DNA of 64,000 nucleotides from assembly GCA_022376925.1 (NCBI GenBank), contig JAIOJX010000032.1, positions 114,987,979-115,051,978 on the forward strand, read 5' to 3'. Position 1 is the stretch's first letter; every line of letters begins with the position of its first letter. Shown here piece by piece: positions 32,659-43,825 of the stretch. Source of the DNA: Tragulus kanchil (Eukaryota > Chordata > Mammalia > Artiodactyla > Tragulidae). Both the position numbers and the translations under genes were made by a program. The notes beneath the pieces were generated by a model that was not told where the DNA came from, did no database searches, and saw only the letters and a list, made by a program, of their open reading frames with translations.

Positions 32659-32951
32659 CTTCCCTGGTGGTTCAGTGGTTAAGAATTCACCTGACAGTGC
32701 AGGGGATATGAGTCTGATCCCTGATCTGGGAGGATTCTGTGTGTCTCAGGGCAACTAGACTGGGTCACAACTGCTGAACCAGTGTCCTAGAGCGATTGCT
32801 CTGCAACAAGAAAAGCCACCACACTGAGAAGTCCATGTACAACTAGAGAGTAGCCCCCACTCTTCACAACCTGAGAGAAAGCCCAAGTCCAACAATAAAG
32901 ACCCAGCACAACCAAAAATAAGTAAATAATGTTAAAAATAATATTAAAAAA
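32659..32951 (+). mobile_element. CHR-type SINE, second copy in D11
   Basis: Repeats 31558-31850 with the same target duplication. Confidence 0.85.
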
Positions 32952-32999
32952 ACATTAAGTAAGGACATGGGGAATTGCCACACAAAGGGAAGCATAGTA

Positions 33000-33360
33000 T
33001 ATTATTTATTGTTGCATAACAATTTTGCCACCATTGCAGTGGTTTAAAAGAATATCCATTATTAGATTGGTTTCTGTAGTTCAAGAGTCCAGTATGGTCT
33101 CCAGCTTCAGAGTCACAAAGTTGCAATCAAGGTGTCAGCTGGGGCAGCCGTCTTATATGAAGCTCAACTGGGGAAGCATCTGCTGCTAAACTTGTGGTTC
33201 TTAGCATCATTCATTTCCTGGCAGGCTGCTGAATTCAGGGCTTCAGATCCTTGCTGTGTTTCCTTCTCCATATGGCAGCTTGTTTCTTCAAAGCCAGCAA
33301 ACATGGGAGCCTCCTAGAAAGATGTGGGTTACAGTCTTATGTAACATCATATTTAGGTTG
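33000..33360. repeat. Ancient interspersed repeat, family not assigned
   Basis: Pattern TTGTTGCATAACAATTTTGC, GTAGTTCAAGAGTCCAGTAT, ATCAAGGTGTCAGCTGGGGC, TTCAAAGCCAGCAAACATGG is familiar from mammalian genomes. I do not name it. Repeated at 34073-34433. Confidence 0.5.
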
Positions 33361-33371
33361 CAATTAATTAT

Positions 33372-33571
33372 TCTTCTTTTTAAAAATATTTATTTATTTA
33401 TTTGGCTGTACCCAGTCTTAGTTGCAGCATGCAGGATCTTTGATCTTCCTTGCCATATGCAAACTCTTATTTGTGGCAGGTGAGATCTAGTTGCCTGACA
33501 AGGGGTTGAACTTCTGCCCCTTCTTGTGTTGGGAGCATGGAGTCTTAGCCAGGGGACCACCAGAAAAATCC
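33372..33571 (-). mobile_element. tRNA SINE, degraded
   Basis: TATTTGGCTGTACCCAGTCT, then TGACAAGGGGTTGAACTTCT, then GGGGACCACCAG. Repeated at 34445-34643. The flanking 33572-34067 block (and its copy to 35139) has no recognised gene. Confidence 0.7.
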
Positions 33572-35139
33572 CTAATTCTTCTTTAATGGTTTTTATTTTT
33601 CCCATAATTTTATTTATTTATTTTTGGCTGTGTGGAGTCCAAGGTGCTGACACTGTATTACAGAGATTTACAGAAGAGAATAGAGAGTAAAAAACTTATT
33701 TTTATCTCTCACCACTTTTTAAAAAGGAGTTGAGCTTTGAAAAACCTGGAAGGAAGGATGATAGCAATCCAAGGCTTCTTAAGGCTCTGCACCTTGGAAG
33801 TGGTCTTTGTTGCATATCTTTCTTGTCTGTCAAAAGTGCTTCTTGCTAAATTTCCTGCTATTTTCCTTATTGCATTTATCTGGTTTTGCAACCTCTTTGA
33901 GGTACAGGGGGTTCAGAGAGGGAGTTCTCATGGGGAGGTTCATTGTTTTGGGGTGAAGGGATATGCTTTAAAGATTATTTATATCATATGTATTCTTAAG
34001 ATTCACACACAGTAGTATATGATTGTAGCTTTTTTTTTTTTTTTGGATTATAGCTTTTGGCCATATTTAGTATATTATTTATTGTTGCATAACAATTTTG
34101 CCACCATTGCAGTGGTTTAAAAGAATATCCATTATTAGATTGGTTTCTGTAGTTCAAGAGTCCAGTATGGTCTCCAGCTTCAGAGTCACAAAGTTGCAAT
34201 CAAGGTGTCAGCTGGGGCAGCCGTCTTATATGAAGCTCAACTGGGGAAGCATCTGCTGCTAAACTTGTGGTTCTTAGCATCATTCATTTCCTGGCAGGCT
34301 GCTGAATTCAGGGCTTCAGATCCTTGCTGTGTTTCCTTCTCCATATGGCAGCTTGTTTCTTCAAAGCCAGCAAACATGGGAGCCTCCTAGAAAGATGTGG
34401 GTTACAGTCTTATGTAACATCATATTTAGGTTGCAATTAATTATTCTTCTTTTTAAAAATATTTATTTATTTATTTGGCTGTACCCAGTCTTAGTTGCAG
34501 CATGCAGGATCTTTGATCTTCCTTGCCATATGCAAACTCTTATTTGTGGCAGGTGAGATCTAGTTGCCTGACAAGGGGTTGAACTTCTGCCCCTTCTTGT
34601 GTTGGGAGCATGGAGTCTTAGCCAGGGGACCACCAGAAAAATCCTAATTCTTCTTTAATGGTTTTTATTTTTCCCATAATTTTATTTATTTATTTTTGGC
34701 TGTGTGGAGTCCAAGGTGCTGACACTGTATTACAGAGATTTACAGAAGAGAATAGAGAGTAAAAAACTTATTTTTATCTCTCACCACTTTTTAAAAAGGA
34801 GTTGAGCTTTGAAAAACCTGGAAGGAAGGATGATAGCAATCCAAGGCTTCTTAAGGCTCTGCACCTTGGAAGTGGTCTTTGTTGCATATCTTTCTTGTCT
34901 GTCAAAAGTGCTTCTTGCTAAATTTCCTGCTATTTTCCTTATTGCATTTATCTGGTTTTGCAACCTCTTTGAGGTACAGGGGGTTCAGAGAGGGAGTTCT
35001 CATGGGGAGGTTCATTGTTTTGGGGTGAAGGGATATGCTTTAAAGATTATTTATATCATATGTATTCTTAAGATTCACACACAGTAGTATATGATTGTAG
35101 CTTTTTTTTTTTTTTTGGATTATAGCTTTTGGCCATATT

Positions 35140-35466
35140 CAGTACATTTACTATTTCATCCAGAGCTAATGTGGAAAGCTGGGCTACTAATTAGTAAGAT
35201 GTCTCTGTAGTGTCATCTGTGTGCAGATGACTCAACGCTAAGTGACATCAGGGGATAATTTATCAGGTAAAGAATTTCACTGTGTGCATACTACTGTGCA
35301 GAAGTAGCTCCCAAGATCCTTCACCTTAATTGATAATCCAGGTAGAAAAACAAAAAATGAAGCATACAAATTATATGTACAACTTGGATTCATTTATGCA
35401 TGGGCATATTTCTGTTGATGATGATATATATGAAGGCATGTGAGAAATATTATAAAAAACTCATCT
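35140..35466. other. Unassigned intron
   Basis: Nothing recognised. Confidence 0.5.
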
Positions 35467-35590
35467 TAGGAATTCCCTGGGAGTCCAGTGGTTAGAAACT
35501 GTGCTCTCACTGCCAAAGGCCCAGGGTTCAATCCCTGGTTGGGGAACTAAGATCTTACACGCCTTGTGGTGAGGCCAAAAAAATAAAAAA
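35467..35590 (+). mobile_element. Short tRNA SINE
   Basis: GGAATTCCCTGGGAGTCCAG, B box GGTTCAATCCC, TTGGGGAACTAAGATCTTAC, A-rich end. Confidence 0.85.
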
Positions 35591-36193
35591 GCTTATCTTA
35601 AAGTGTATTATTTTTGCAGTGAGGAAAGTGAGAGGGTTGGTTGCTTCCTCTTTGAGACCTTATAATGCTCTGCTGATAATTCTGTTCTAGCATGTACTAA
35701 ACACTGTAATTACTGCTGTCTTAATCATTCACTTGCTCAACAAATTTTTATTTAATGCTTATTAGGTGTAGGACATTAAGCTAGTGCTAGGGTTAGAGAA
35801 ATAAATAAAATCCCACCCTAAAAGAGCTCTTTACTTAAGGTGAAACACAGGAAATGTATCTAAAATACAGTGTTGCTAAAACAGAGCCTTTAGCAAGAGC
35901 CTCAAATTGCTTAATACATGTTTAATAAGTGTGTGAAAGTATGCCTAAGGAATTTGATATAGGGCCACTAGTACAAACTTTGTTTAAAGGAGCCAGAGAA
36001 GGCTTCTCAGAGGGATCACCATTGAGTTTTCTAGAAGAAAAAGAAAGAGCCTGTCAGGTAGAAAAGCAGGGAAAAGGGTATTTCAAGCAGGAAGGAAAAC
36101 ATTTGTGGAGACACAAGGGAATAAGAACAGGGAATATTCTCAGAATGGTGAGTGAAGAATTGAGTTTGGTTCAAATCTGCTGGGTATATAGAA
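35591..36193. other. Intron with ancient repeat-like sequence
   Basis: TTGCTCAACAAATTTTTATT, GAGAAGGCTTCTCAGAGGG and GGAAAAGGGTATTTCAAGCA look like an old dispersed repeat, not named here. The open frame from 35929 has no splice sites or known domain. The part from 35865 recurs in D13. Confidence 0.45.
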
Positions 36194-36202
36194 AGAAATG
36201 GC

Positions 36203-36530
36203 GGGCTTCCCCTGGTGGTCCAGTGGGTAAGGACACCGCCTTGCAGTGCAAGGGTGCCGGTTCGATCCCTGGCCTGGGAAGATCCATGTGCTGCGGAGCG
36301 GCTGGACCGATGTGTCCAGTCACCGAGCCGGAGCTCTGGAGCGCATGTGCCCAGAGCCAGCGCTCTGCAATGACAGAGGCCACTGCGATGGGAGGCCCAC
36401 AGGAGCCAAAGAACAAAGACGGATGAAAATAGAGAAATGAAAGACCAATAGAAGTGGCCCGCCTGCTCCCCTCCCTCCCCAACCCCAACCCCCCCCAAAA
36501 TAAATAAATAAATCTTTAAAAAAAAAAAAA
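36203..36530 (+). mobile_element. Young SINE, extended-tail type
   Basis: Target duplication AGAAATGGC / AGAAGTGGC. C-rich segment then AAATAAATAAATAAATCTTT plus A-run. Confidence 0.93.
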
Positions 36531-36607
36531 AGAAGTGGCAAACCTATGATGTGTCTAGAAAGGTAAACAGTGACCTGAAAATGAGAGGTTTCTGGAGATG
36601 TTTCTTT

Positions 36608-36947
36608 TTAAAAAAAGAATTATTCTGTTTACTTTTGGTTGTGCTTGGTCTTTGTTTTTGTGTGGGCTTTTCTCTACTTTTGGCGAATAGGGGCTACTCT
36701 TCCTTACAGTGCTTAGGCTTCTCAATATGGTGGCTTCTCTTATTGTGGATAACGGGCTCTAGGTGCTCAGACTTCATTAGTTGCCTCACTTGGGCTCAGT
36801 AGTTGTGGTTCCTCGGGCTCTAGAGCACAAGCTCAGTAATTGTGGTTCATGGGTTCTTGGCATGTGGGATCTTCCAGACCAGGGATTGAATCCGAGTTTC
36901 CTGCATTGGGAGGAGGATTCTTTACCACTGAGCCACCAGGGAAGCCC
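36608..36947 (-). mobile_element. CHR-type SINE
   Basis: TTTTGGTTGTGCTTGGTCTT tail end, inner GGGCTC repeats, GACCAGGGATTGAATCCGAG, head CCAGGGAAGCCCC. Repeated at 37729-38068. Confidence 0.87.
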
Positions 36948-37322
36948 CTGAAGATAGATAGGTTTCTTTATTTTATTAGAAAAAATACAGTGTTGCTAAA
37001 ACAGAGCCTTTAGCAAGAGCCTCAAATTGCTTAATACATGTTTAATAAGTGTGTGAAAGTATGCCTAAGGAATTTGATATAGGGCCACTAGTACAAACTT
37101 TGTTTAAAGGAGCCAGAGAAGGCTTCTCAGAGGGATCACCATTGAGTTTTCTAGAAGAAAAAGAAAGAGCCTGTCAGGTAGAAAAGCAGGGAAAAGGGTA
37201 TTTCAAGCAGGAAGGAAAACATTTGTGGAGACACAAGGGAATAAGAACAGGGAATATTCTCAGAATGGTGAGTGAAGAATTGAGTTTGGTTCAAATCTGC
37301 TGGGTATATAGAAAGAAATGGC

Positions 37323-37651
37323 GGGCTTCCCCTGGTGGTCCAGTGGGTAAGGACACCGCCTTGCAGTGCAAGGGGTGCCGGTTCGATCCCTGGCCTGGGA
37401 AGATCCATGTGCTGCGGAGCGGCTGGACCGATGTGTCCAGTCACCGAGCCGGAGCTCTGGAGCGCATGTGCCCAGAGCCAGCGCTCTGCAATGACAGAGG
37501 CCACTGCGATGGGAGGCCCACAGGAGCCAAAGAACAAAGACGGATGAAAATAGAGAAATGAAAGACTAATAGAAGTGGCCCGCCCGCTCCCCTCCCTCCC
37601 CAACCCAACCCCCGCCCAAAATAAATAAATAAATCTTTAAAAAAAAAAAAA
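37323..37651 (+). mobile_element. Young SINE, second copy in D13
   Basis: Same insertion as 36203-36530, with a few differences in the C-rich tract. Confidence 0.88.
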
Positions 37652-37728
37652 AGAAGTGGCAAACCTATGATGTGTCTAGAAAGGTAAACAGTGACCTGAA
37701 AATGAGAGGTTTCTGGAGATGTTTCTTT

Positions 37729-38068
37729 TTAAAAAAAGAATTATTCTGTTTACTTTTGGTTGTGCTTGGTCTTTGTTTTTGTGTGGGCTTTTCTCTACTT
37801 TTGGCGAATAGGGGCTACTCTTCCTTACAGTGCTTAGGCTTCTCAATATGGTGGCTTCTCTTATTGTGGATAACGGGCTCTAGGTGCTCAGACTTCATTA
37901 GTTGCCTCACTTGGGCTCAGTAGTTGTGGTTCCTCGGGCTCTAGAGCACAAGCTCAGTAATTGTGGTTCATGGGTTCTTGGCATGTGGGATCTTCCAGAC
38001 CAGGGATTGAATCCGAGTTTCCTGCATTGGGAGGAGGATTCTTTACCACTGAGCCACCAGGGAAGCCC
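37729..38068 (-). mobile_element. CHR-type SINE, second copy in D13
   Basis: Repeats 36608-36947. Confidence 0.85.
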
Positions 38069-38100
38069 CTGAAGATAGATAGGTTTCTTTATTTTATTAG

Positions 38101-38225
38101 TCTTTTTTCCTCTCCTAAATCAACTTTTGGTTTACTGAACCTCTTTTTCATTTTCTATTTCATTAATATTTGCTTTTATCTTTATTATTATACTTTCTTT
38201 TTTCCCCTAGAATCTTTATTTATTT
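38101..38225 (-). mobile_element. Old L1 ORF2 fragment
   Basis: Antisense remnant (AACTTTTGGTTTACTGAACC, TTTCTATTTCATTAATATTT). Confidence 0.5.
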
Positions 38226-38511
38226 AGTTGAACTTTTTCTTTTCTAAAAGGCTGTCCTGGGACTTCATTGCTGCTCACAGGCCTTTTTCTAGTTAATGGT
38301 GAGCAGGAGGCTACTCTCTAGTTTCGGCTGGTGGGCTTCTTGTTGTAGTGGCTTCTCTTGTTGCAGAGCACAGGCTCTAGAACATGAGCTTAGTAGTTGC
38401 TGGGTATGGGCTTAGTTGCCCCATGGCATGAGGAACCTTCTCAGACCAGGGATTGAACCCATGTCCCCTGCACTGGCAGGTGAATTCTTACTAGACCACT
38501 AGGGAACTCCT
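38226..38511 (-). mobile_element. CHR-type SINE
   Basis: Target duplication approximately CCTAGAATCTTTA. Head ACCACTAGGGAACTCC is diverged. 38512-38764 is unassigned. Confidence 0.8.
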
Positions 38512-38764
38512 CCCTAGAATCTTTAGTTGAACTCTAAATTATTTATTTTAAATATTTTATTGTTCAGTTAGGATTGTCTTTGGCAGTTTGTTATATAAAC
38601 CCAAACACAGTGGCTTATTCAGATAAGTTATTAATTTTTATCAGGAAATCTTGAGTAATTCCTATGCTTTATAACTGTTTGAGGAAATTATCTATAATCC
38701 AGGCCTCCTCTAGCTCTCTTTGGTGAATGGCTTTTGTCTTCTTGGTTGCAAGATAGCTGTTCTT

Positions 38765-39097
38765 TTTTTTTTTTTTTTTTAAAGATTTATTTATTTATTT
38801 ATTTAGGTGGGGGTGGGGTGAGGAGGGAGGGGAGCAGGCAGGCCACTTCTATTGGTCTTTCATTTGTCCATTTTCATCCATCTTTGTTCTTTGGCCTGTG
38901 TGGGCCTCCCATCGCGGCGGCCTCTGTTGTCGTAGAGCATCGGCTCTGGGCACATGTGCTCCAGAGCTCTGGCTCGGTAATTGGACACATTGGTCCAGCC
39001 GTTCCGCGGCATGTGGGATCTTCCCAGGCCAGGGATCGAACCGATGCCCCTTGCACTGCAAGGCGGACTCTTTACCCACTGGACCACCAGGGAAGCC
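38765..39097 (-). mobile_element. Young SINE, extended-tail type
   Basis: Target duplication CAAGATAGCTGTTCTT (38749-38764 and 39098-39113). G-rich tract from GGTGGGGGTGGGGTGAGGAG. Confidence 0.94.
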
Positions 39098-39113
39098 CAA
39101 GATAGCTGTTCTT

Positions 39114-39536
39114 GATGCAAGCACCACAACTGTGCTTTAGCAGATAAAACTAACAGTTTCATCAGGAAAAAACAGCTTTCCCAGAATCCTCCACAAAGCA
39201 ATTCCCACTTGTATGCCTTTACTAGGACTTTGCCATCTGGTCACCTTAGCTACAGGGAAGGAAAGATTGAATGTTTTAATTAAGCACAATGTCACCTCAT
39301 TGGAGTTATATATAGAGTCAGGAAAAGGGGAAAATAGATGTTGGGTAAACATGTAGTATTGCCCATGATACTTATTTTTAATTATCTCTTTATTGTTGAT
39401 TTTAAATTTTATTTCAGAAAGGTCTGAGAATGTGAGTCAATCATTATGATAAAAACTTAACAAATGCATCCATGCATGCAATGTTTTTTTTTCCTTAAAC
39501 CACTTGTTTTCAGCACTATTAGGCCCAGTGTTCTTT
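39114..39536. other. Unassigned intron
   Basis: No gene or clear repeat. Confidence 0.5.
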
Positions 39537-39552
39537 GCATTATCTGAATTTA

Positions 39553-40836
39553 TTTATTTATTTATTTATTTTTTACATTAAAAATTTTTTTTAACCTTTA
39601 TTTTGCTTTTAACTTTTACAGAGTTTTGTTGTTTACAGATATGTATGTTCCCAGATTAGTCATATGTATATCCCCTCCTTCCCAGCCCTCCCAACCATCA
39701 CACAGCACCCCTGAAGGATCCCCTTTTCTCACAGAGCAATGACTAGAGCTATTTTCTTCACTTATGATAGTACAGGCCTTCATGCTACTTCCTTTACGCC
39801 TCCCACCTTCTGTTCCTTCCCCACAATGACCATATGTCCACTGTCCATGTCTGTCTTTCCGTCGCTTCACTGTGTGTGCCATCATCACCATCCTACTAGA
39901 TTCCATATATATGTGTTAATATACTGTATTTGTCCTTCTCTTTCTGACTGACTTCACTTTTGATGATATGTTCTAGATCCAGCCACTTCATTAGGGCTGA
40001 TTCTTCTGCATTTCTCTTTACAGCTGTGTAGTATTCCATTGTATATATGTACCAGAGCTTTTGGATCCATTCATTCGTCGATGGGCATCTAGGTTGCTTC
40101 CATGTTCTAGCTATTGTATAGAGAGCTGCAATGAACATTGGGGTACAGGTGCTTCTTTCAGATTTGATTTCGTCAGGGTATAAGCCTAAGAGTGGGATTG
40201 CTGGGTCATACGGTGCTTCTATTTTTAGTTTTTTAAGAAATCTCCAGACTGTCTTCCATAGAGGCTGTATCAATTTACACTCCCACCAGCAATGCAGGAG
40301 AGTTCCCTTTTCTCCACAGCCTCTCCAGCATTTATTGTCTGTCGATTTGTGGATGATGGCCATTCTGACGGGTGTGAGGTGATATCTCATTGTAGTTTTG
40401 ATTTGCATTTCTCTAATTATTAGTGAAGTTGAGCATCGTTTCATGTGCTTTTGGGCCATCTGTATGTCATCGTTGGAGAGGTGTCTGTTTAGGTCCTTTT
40501 CCCATTTTTTGATTGGGTTGTTCGTTTTTCCTGTGCTGAGTTGTCTGAGTTGCTTGTAGATTTTAGAGATTAATTCTTTGTCTGTTTTATTTGCTATGAT
40601 TTTCTCCCACTCTGTGGGCTGTCTGTTGAGCTTTTTCGTAGTTTCTTTAGCTGTACAAAAGCTTTTAAGTTTCATTAGGTCCCACATGTTCATTTGTCTT
40701 TTTAGTTCCGCTATTCTAGTAGGTGGGTCAGAGAAGATCTTGCTTTGATGTATGTCCTTGAGGGTTTTGCCTATATTCTACTCTAAGTTTGATGGTTTCT
40801 GGTCTTACATTTAAGTCTTTAATCCATTTTGAGTTG
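39553..40836 (-). mobile_element. Young 5'-truncated L1 with 265-codon ORF2 remnant
   Basis: 1284-bp insertion flanked by GCATTATCTGAATTTA (39537-39552 and 40837-40852). The minus strand is open for 265 codons (40693 down to 39896) and encodes the C-terminal ORF2 region: [20 protein letters not shown], the [16 protein letters not shown] zinc-knuckle-like segment, and the terminus [17 protein letters not shown]. Endonuclease and RT domains are absent, so it is inert. It is the longest open frame in the window and lies outside the duplicated blocks. Confidence 0.95.
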
Positions 40837-40852
40837 GCATTATCTGAATTTA

Positions 40853-41045
40853 GATTCTGGCTCTGTCAATTGCTGGAACTCTGAAAAAGTCTTATTTAAT
40901 CTCCCCTTACCTCAGTTTCCATAGTTGTAATATGGGAAATATTAATAATGTCTCACAGAATTATTTTGAGGATTATCTGAGTTAATATATATATGAAACA
41001 GTTATACAGTAGAACCTAGTATGTAGCAAGTACTATAAGTTTAAA
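40853..41045 (-). mobile_element. MIR element
   Basis: Antisense MIR order: CTGGCTCTGTCAATTGCTGG, CTTACCTCAGTTTCCATAGT, TTTTGAGGATTATCTGAGTT. Confidence 0.75.
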
Positions 41046-41218
41046 TGTTACAACAGTTCTTTAAAGTCTGACTCTTAACTACCTTGAAATTAAATTGATA
41101 GGTAACTGTGGTACTATTGTTTATAATTATGTAACATCAATGGTAAAGATTATCAATAAAATCATATGATAAATGAAGAGTAAAATAACATTAAATTAAT
41201 AAAAATATACATTTCTTG

Positions 41219-41365
41219 GGGGAATTCCCTGATAGCCCAGTGGTTAAGACTCTGTGCTCCCAATGCAGTAGGGAGGGCCCAGGTTTGATCCCTGGTCAGG
41301 CACTTAGATCCCACATGCCTCAACGAAGACCCAGCACAGTCATATAAATAAAATAATTAAAAAAT
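41219..41365 (+). mobile_element. Short tRNA SINE
   Basis: GGAATTCCCTGATAGCCCAG, B box GGTTTGATCCC, CACAGTCATATAAATAAAAT end. A (TG)n run follows at 41369-41386. 41390-41815 has nothing recognised. Confidence 0.85.
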
Positions 41366-41817
41366 TTTTGTGTGTGTGTGTGTGCACATTTTGGGGCCTG
41401 ACTGCTAGAAAACACAATAAAGTAGTGAGATGCTTTTACCTTCTTAAACATGACTAGTTTTAGTTTTAAGAGAAGACAGAGCCACTACATGCAAAAAGAA
41501 AAAGAACAGAGATGTCAGTTAATATTCGAATAGAAGTATAATAACAGACCAGACTTATTTGTATGTGATAAGGAAAAGAGGAACTTCAGGTGAAATAGAA
41601 ATAGCTCGCCAAGACAAATTATGGATTGATTAGGAACGAAAACAAGAAGGTATAATATACCTTTGCCAACTTTATCAGAGTGTTCCTTTCTAAGATGTTC
41701 ATTTAACCTGGAATGTTTCTTTCGGGAAAAAAGTTGGCAGAATACACATAATGATAACTTTATTTGTGGGGAAAGCAAAAATACACTATTATCTATCTAT
41801 CTAAATATATACAGTTT

Positions 41818-42388
41818 AAATTTTATGTATTTATTTATGACTACACTGGGTCATGGTTGCTGTACACAGGCTTTCTTGAGTTTCAGTAAGAGGGGGCTAC
41901 TCTAGCTGCGGTACACAGGTGTCTCATTGATTGTGGATGTTTCTCTTGTTGCAGAGCGCGAGCTTTAGGGCATTCAGGCTTTAATAGTTTCTGCTCGTAG
42001 GCTTAGTAGTTGTGGCACACATGCTCTGCATGTCAAATTGTCCCAGACCAGGGATTGAACCTGTGTCCTCTGCACTGGCGGGAGAATTATTTTTTGGGGC
42101 CACTTCCATTGGTCTTTCATTTATTTCCATCTTTGTTCTTTGGCCTGTGTGGGCCTCCCATCACAGTGGCCTCTCTCACTGCAGAGCAACAGCTCTGGGC
42201 GCATGTGCTCCAGAGCTCCAGCTCGGTAGTTGGACACATCAGTTCGGCTGCTCCACGGTACGTGGGATCTTCCCAGGCCAGGGATCGAACCGGCACCCCT
42301 TGCACTGCAAGGCAGTGTCCTTACCCACTAGACCACCAGGGAAGCCCTGGCAGGAGGATTCTTAACCATTGGACCACCAGAGAAATCC
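41818..42388 (-). mobile_element. CHR-type SINE hosting another SINE
   Basis: Outer pieces 41818-42088 and 42347-42388. Inner SINE duplicated CTGGCGGGAGA / CTGGCAGGAGG. The right part recurs at 43056-43465. Confidence 0.87.
42089..42346 (-). mobile_element. Intermediate-tail SINE
   Basis: A-tail follows GGAAGTGGCCCC, so no long C-rich extension. Repeated at 43166-43423. Confidence 0.9.
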
Positions 42389-42454
42389 TATTTATATTTG
42401 ATATTTTTTAAAAAGGTAAATAACAGAACACTGCTCAAGTGTTATGTGGCAGTC

Positions 42455-42585
42455 TGTTTGGGATTGGGGGTTTGAGTAAGAATAGATACATATTTATGTA
42501 TGGTTGAGTCCCTGTGCTGTTCACCTGAAACTGTTTACAACATTATTAATCAGCTATACCCCAATACAAAATAAAAAGGTCTTTT
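42455..42585 (+). mobile_element. L1 3'UTR fragment
   Basis: TGTGCTGTTCACCTGAAACT and AATCAGCTATACCCCAATAC match the sense L1 3'UTR. Repeated at 43532-43662. Confidence 0.65.
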
Positions 42586-43055
42586 TCTTAAAAAGAAAAG
42601 GCTAAATAAATCACCATGAATTATAAAAACTACACATGGATCTGATACAGATGTGTTATGTGGGATACAGGAGCAGCATCGTCAATGGTGACCTGATTTT
42701 CTGAAATGTTGACCAATTCTTAATGATAGTCTCAAGACAACAAAGAGCAATTTTCCTCAGTTTACAGATAGTTGCATTCCTACGAAGTTCAGTATATATT
42801 AAAACCATGCAAGATGACTTTGTTTTTATGTAAAATAGAGTTAGAATCCAAGCTGAGGTAATAATAAGTAGGTTCTTTATTTATATGAATATCTAGTAAG
42901 GCATTTGCATTTCAGACAACACATGGAACAATGCTTCCCTGTGTGGTACTGTCCTCTAGCTTAGCTGAAGGATGTCTTAGCATCTCAGGCCTGCAGCACT
43001 CTCTACCCCCAGTCATTGTTATCTCCAGAACACTTCAGCTGAAAACTTAAAACTA
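42586..43055. other. Unassigned intron
   Basis: No gene recognised. Recurs at 43663-44133, and its second half again at 44858-45165. Confidence 0.5.
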
Positions 43056-43165
43056 CTTTAATAGTTTCTGCTCGTAGGCTTAGTAGTTGTGGCACACATG
43101 CTCTGCATGTCAAATTGTCCCAGACCAGGGATTGAACCTGTGTCCTCTGCACTGGCGGGAGAATT

Positions 43166-43423
43166 ATTTTTTGGGGCCACTTCCATTGGTCTTTCATTTA
43201 TTTCCATCTTTGTTCTTTGGCCTGTGTGGGCCTCCCATCACAGTGGCCTCTCTCACTGCAGAGCAACAGCTCTGGGCGCATGTGCTCCAGAGCTCCAGCT
43301 CGGTAGTTGGACACATCAGTTCGGCTGCTCCACGGTACGTGGGATCTTCCCAGGCCAGGGATCGAACCGGCACCCCTTGCACTGCAAGGCAGTGTCCTTA
43401 CCCACTAGACCACCAGGGAAGCC
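43166..43423 (-). mobile_element. Intermediate-tail SINE, second copy in D14
   Basis: Same insertion as 42089-42346. Confidence 0.88.
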
Positions 43424-43825
43424 CTGGCAGGAGGATTCTTAACCATTGGACCACCAGAGAAATCCTATTTATATTTGATATTTTTTAAAAAGGTAAATAA
43501 CAGAACACTGCTCAAGTGTTATGTGGCAGTCTGTTTGGGATTGGGGGTTTGAGTAAGAATAGATACATATTTATGTATGGTTGAGTCCCTGTGCTGTTCA
43601 CCTGAAACTGTTTACAACATTATTAATCAGCTATACCCCAATACAAAATAAAAAGGTCTTTTTCTTAAAAAGAAAAGGCTAAATAAATCACCATGAATTA
43701 TAAAAACTACACATGGATCTGATACAGATGTGTTATGTGGGATACAGGAGCAGCATCGTCAATGGTGACCTGATTTTCTGAAATGTTGACCAATTCTTAA
43801 TGATAGTCTCAAGACAACAAAGAGC

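Larger units (their letters stand above)
30871..33074. repeat. Tandem duplication D11, unit 1101 bp
   Basis: Copy A 30871-31971, copy B 31972-33074, no differences noticed. Joined at TTTCT. Starts inside copy B of D10. Confidence 0.9.
32995..35139. repeat. Tandem duplication D12, unit about 1073 bp
   Basis: Copy A 32995-34067, copy B 34068-35139. One C lost near 34643, and T-runs differ by a base or two. Starts inside copy B of D11. Confidence 0.9.
35865..38101. repeat. Tandem duplication D13, unit about 1120 bp
   Basis: Copy A 35865-36980, copy B about 36985-38101. Copy A lost one G in the SINE (GGGG to GGG near 36252) and has a few differences in the C-rich tract. Otherwise identical. Confidence 0.9.

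Noticed and set aside
35929..36426. 165-codon open frame beginning MCESMPKEFDIGPLVQTLF
   Set aside because: First half reads through repeat-like intron, second half through a SINE. No splice sites or recognised domain.
39896..40693. 265-codon open frame as a possible gene
   Set aside because: The protein is the C-terminal part of L1 ORF2 within an insertion flanked by a target duplication.
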